A stretch of DNA of 64,000 bases from Candidatus Pelagibacter communis (GTDB lineage: Bacteria; Pseudomonadota; Alphaproteobacteria; Pelagibacterales; Pelagibacteraceae), in the NCBI RefSeq assembly GCF_001180225.1, contig NZ_CVST01000066.1, positions 1 through 64,000 of the forward strand. The letters run 5' to 3'. The notes under the pieces were generated by a model that was given only the letters and a program-made list of their open reading frames with translations, did not search any database and was not told the DNA's origin. Both the position numbers and the translations under genes were made by a program. Below, one piece after another: positions 63,613 to 64,000 of this stretch (positions are counted from its first letter, which is position 1; each line of letters starts with the position of its first letter).

Positions 63613-64000
63613 AGAAAGTAAGCTCCAACACCTAAAAATGAGACAAAACCTATAACATCAGTAATGGTGGTAACAAAAACACTCGATGCAATTGCAGGAT
63701 CAATATTCATTTTTTTTAAAGTAAAAGGAACAAGAATACCAAACAGTCCAGCTATAATCATAGTAAGTACCATTGATATTGAAATGATTATTGAAAGAAT
63801 ACTATCTTGAAACCAAATTTGAACTATTAAAGCACTTATAATGGCAAATATAATTCCATTTAATATACCAATTGAAAATTCTTTAAAAACATTTGATGAA
63901 AAATTATTTTGGGTTAAGTCATTTGTTGCAATTGTTCTGACTGTAACAGCTAATGTTTGCATTCCTGCATTACCACCCATTGAAGCAACAATTGGCATTA
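63609..64000 (-). CDS. mgtE: Magnesium transporter MgtE, C-terminal part (5' end outside window)
   Basis: The visible 129 residues are the end of the MgtE membrane domain, and the frame remains open past the right edge. PIVASMGGNAGMQTLAVTVR is the signature of the membrane domain, and three further helices with DPAIASSVFVTTITDVIGF, the ion-site helix, follow. The N-terminal cytosolic and CBS domains and the first helices lie outside the window. MgtE imports magnesium and is gated by intracellular magnesium. It converges on panC with a four-base overlap. Confidence 0.92.
   Translation of the reverse strand, partial: MPIVASMGGNAGMQTLAVTVRTIATNDLTQNNFSSNVFKEFSIGILNGIIFAIISALIVQIWFQDSILSIIISISMVLTMIIAGLFGILVPFTLKKMNIDPAIASSVFVTTITDVIGFVSFLGVGAYFL

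Noticed and set aside
1-64000. CRISPR array or defence system
   Set aside because: No regularly spaced repeats and no cas, restriction, toxin-antitoxin or retron-like gene were recognised. The GIY-YIG protein and the nuclease at 47277 do not form such a module.

Overview
The window looks like a chromosomal segment of a SAR11-type marine alphaproteobacterium (Pelagibacterales, 'Candidatus Pelagibacter' and relatives). The evidence is very AT-rich DNA, lysine- and asparagine-rich proteins, very short or negative intergenic distances, alphaproteobacterial gene order, a four-subunit sarcosine oxidase operon, a membrane pyrophosphatase, and a tandem SAM-II/SAM-V riboswitch leader in front of metY. 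The species call is an inference from these features; no 16S gene is present.

Layout. 1-1754: end of an SbmA/BacA-like transporter gene, class II fructose-bisphosphatase (glpX) and tRNA-Glu. 1756-9175: a surface-polysaccharide gene island lying exactly between the tRNA-Glu 3' end and a tyrosine recombinase. It holds two methyltransferases, a GT2 glycosyltransferase, a GT-C-like membrane protein, a 705-residue two-domain glycosyltransferase, a GIY-YIG protein and a small membrane protein. 9258-12502: accessory genes (DUF6356, GNAT, a minimal MGMT), a 544-base gene-free stretch and two transporters. 12502-15965 (minus): hom, a small lipoprotein, argC, rpsI, rplM. 16046-17504 (plus): the tandem SAM leader and metY. 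17532-23979: ctaA, aroQ, rpmG, merR, ihfA, plsX, rpmF, a cytochrome bc1 chaperone, bamE and hppA.

24056-39788 is almost entirely minus strand: thiL-nusB-ribH-ribBX-ribE-ribD-nrdR-glyA-rpiB-dioxygenase, then (after hemB on the plus strand) recO-rnc-lepB-acpS-pdxJ-pyrE-rsh-folK-smpB-dapA. 39832-47273 (plus) holds a lytic transglycosylase and soxBDAG, with a tRNA-Ser on the minus strand between them. 47277-53926 (minus): nuclease, MATE exporter, trhO, O-methyltransferase and gatB-gatA-gatC. 53977-60653 (plus): ruvX, pyrB, a pyrC-like gene without the metal-binding HxH, plsY, topA, a small repeat protein and ridA. The right end carries ugd and galU (minus), panC (plus) and the C-terminal end of mgtE (minus).

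How the genes fit together. Sarcosine oxidase, SHMT and folK connect to one-carbon/folate metabolism. metY is placed under S-adenosylmethionine control and hom feeds the same methionine branch. galU and ugd make UDP-glucose and UDP-glucuronate, which island glycosyltransferases could use. plsX and plsY supply phospholipid synthesis. Several proteins look trimmed or altered: an RSH lacking the region between TGS and ACT, NrdR with CxC instead of CxxC knuckles, a RibBA whose GTP cyclohydrolase half lacks its zinc cysteines, and an MGMT reduced to its catalytic domain.
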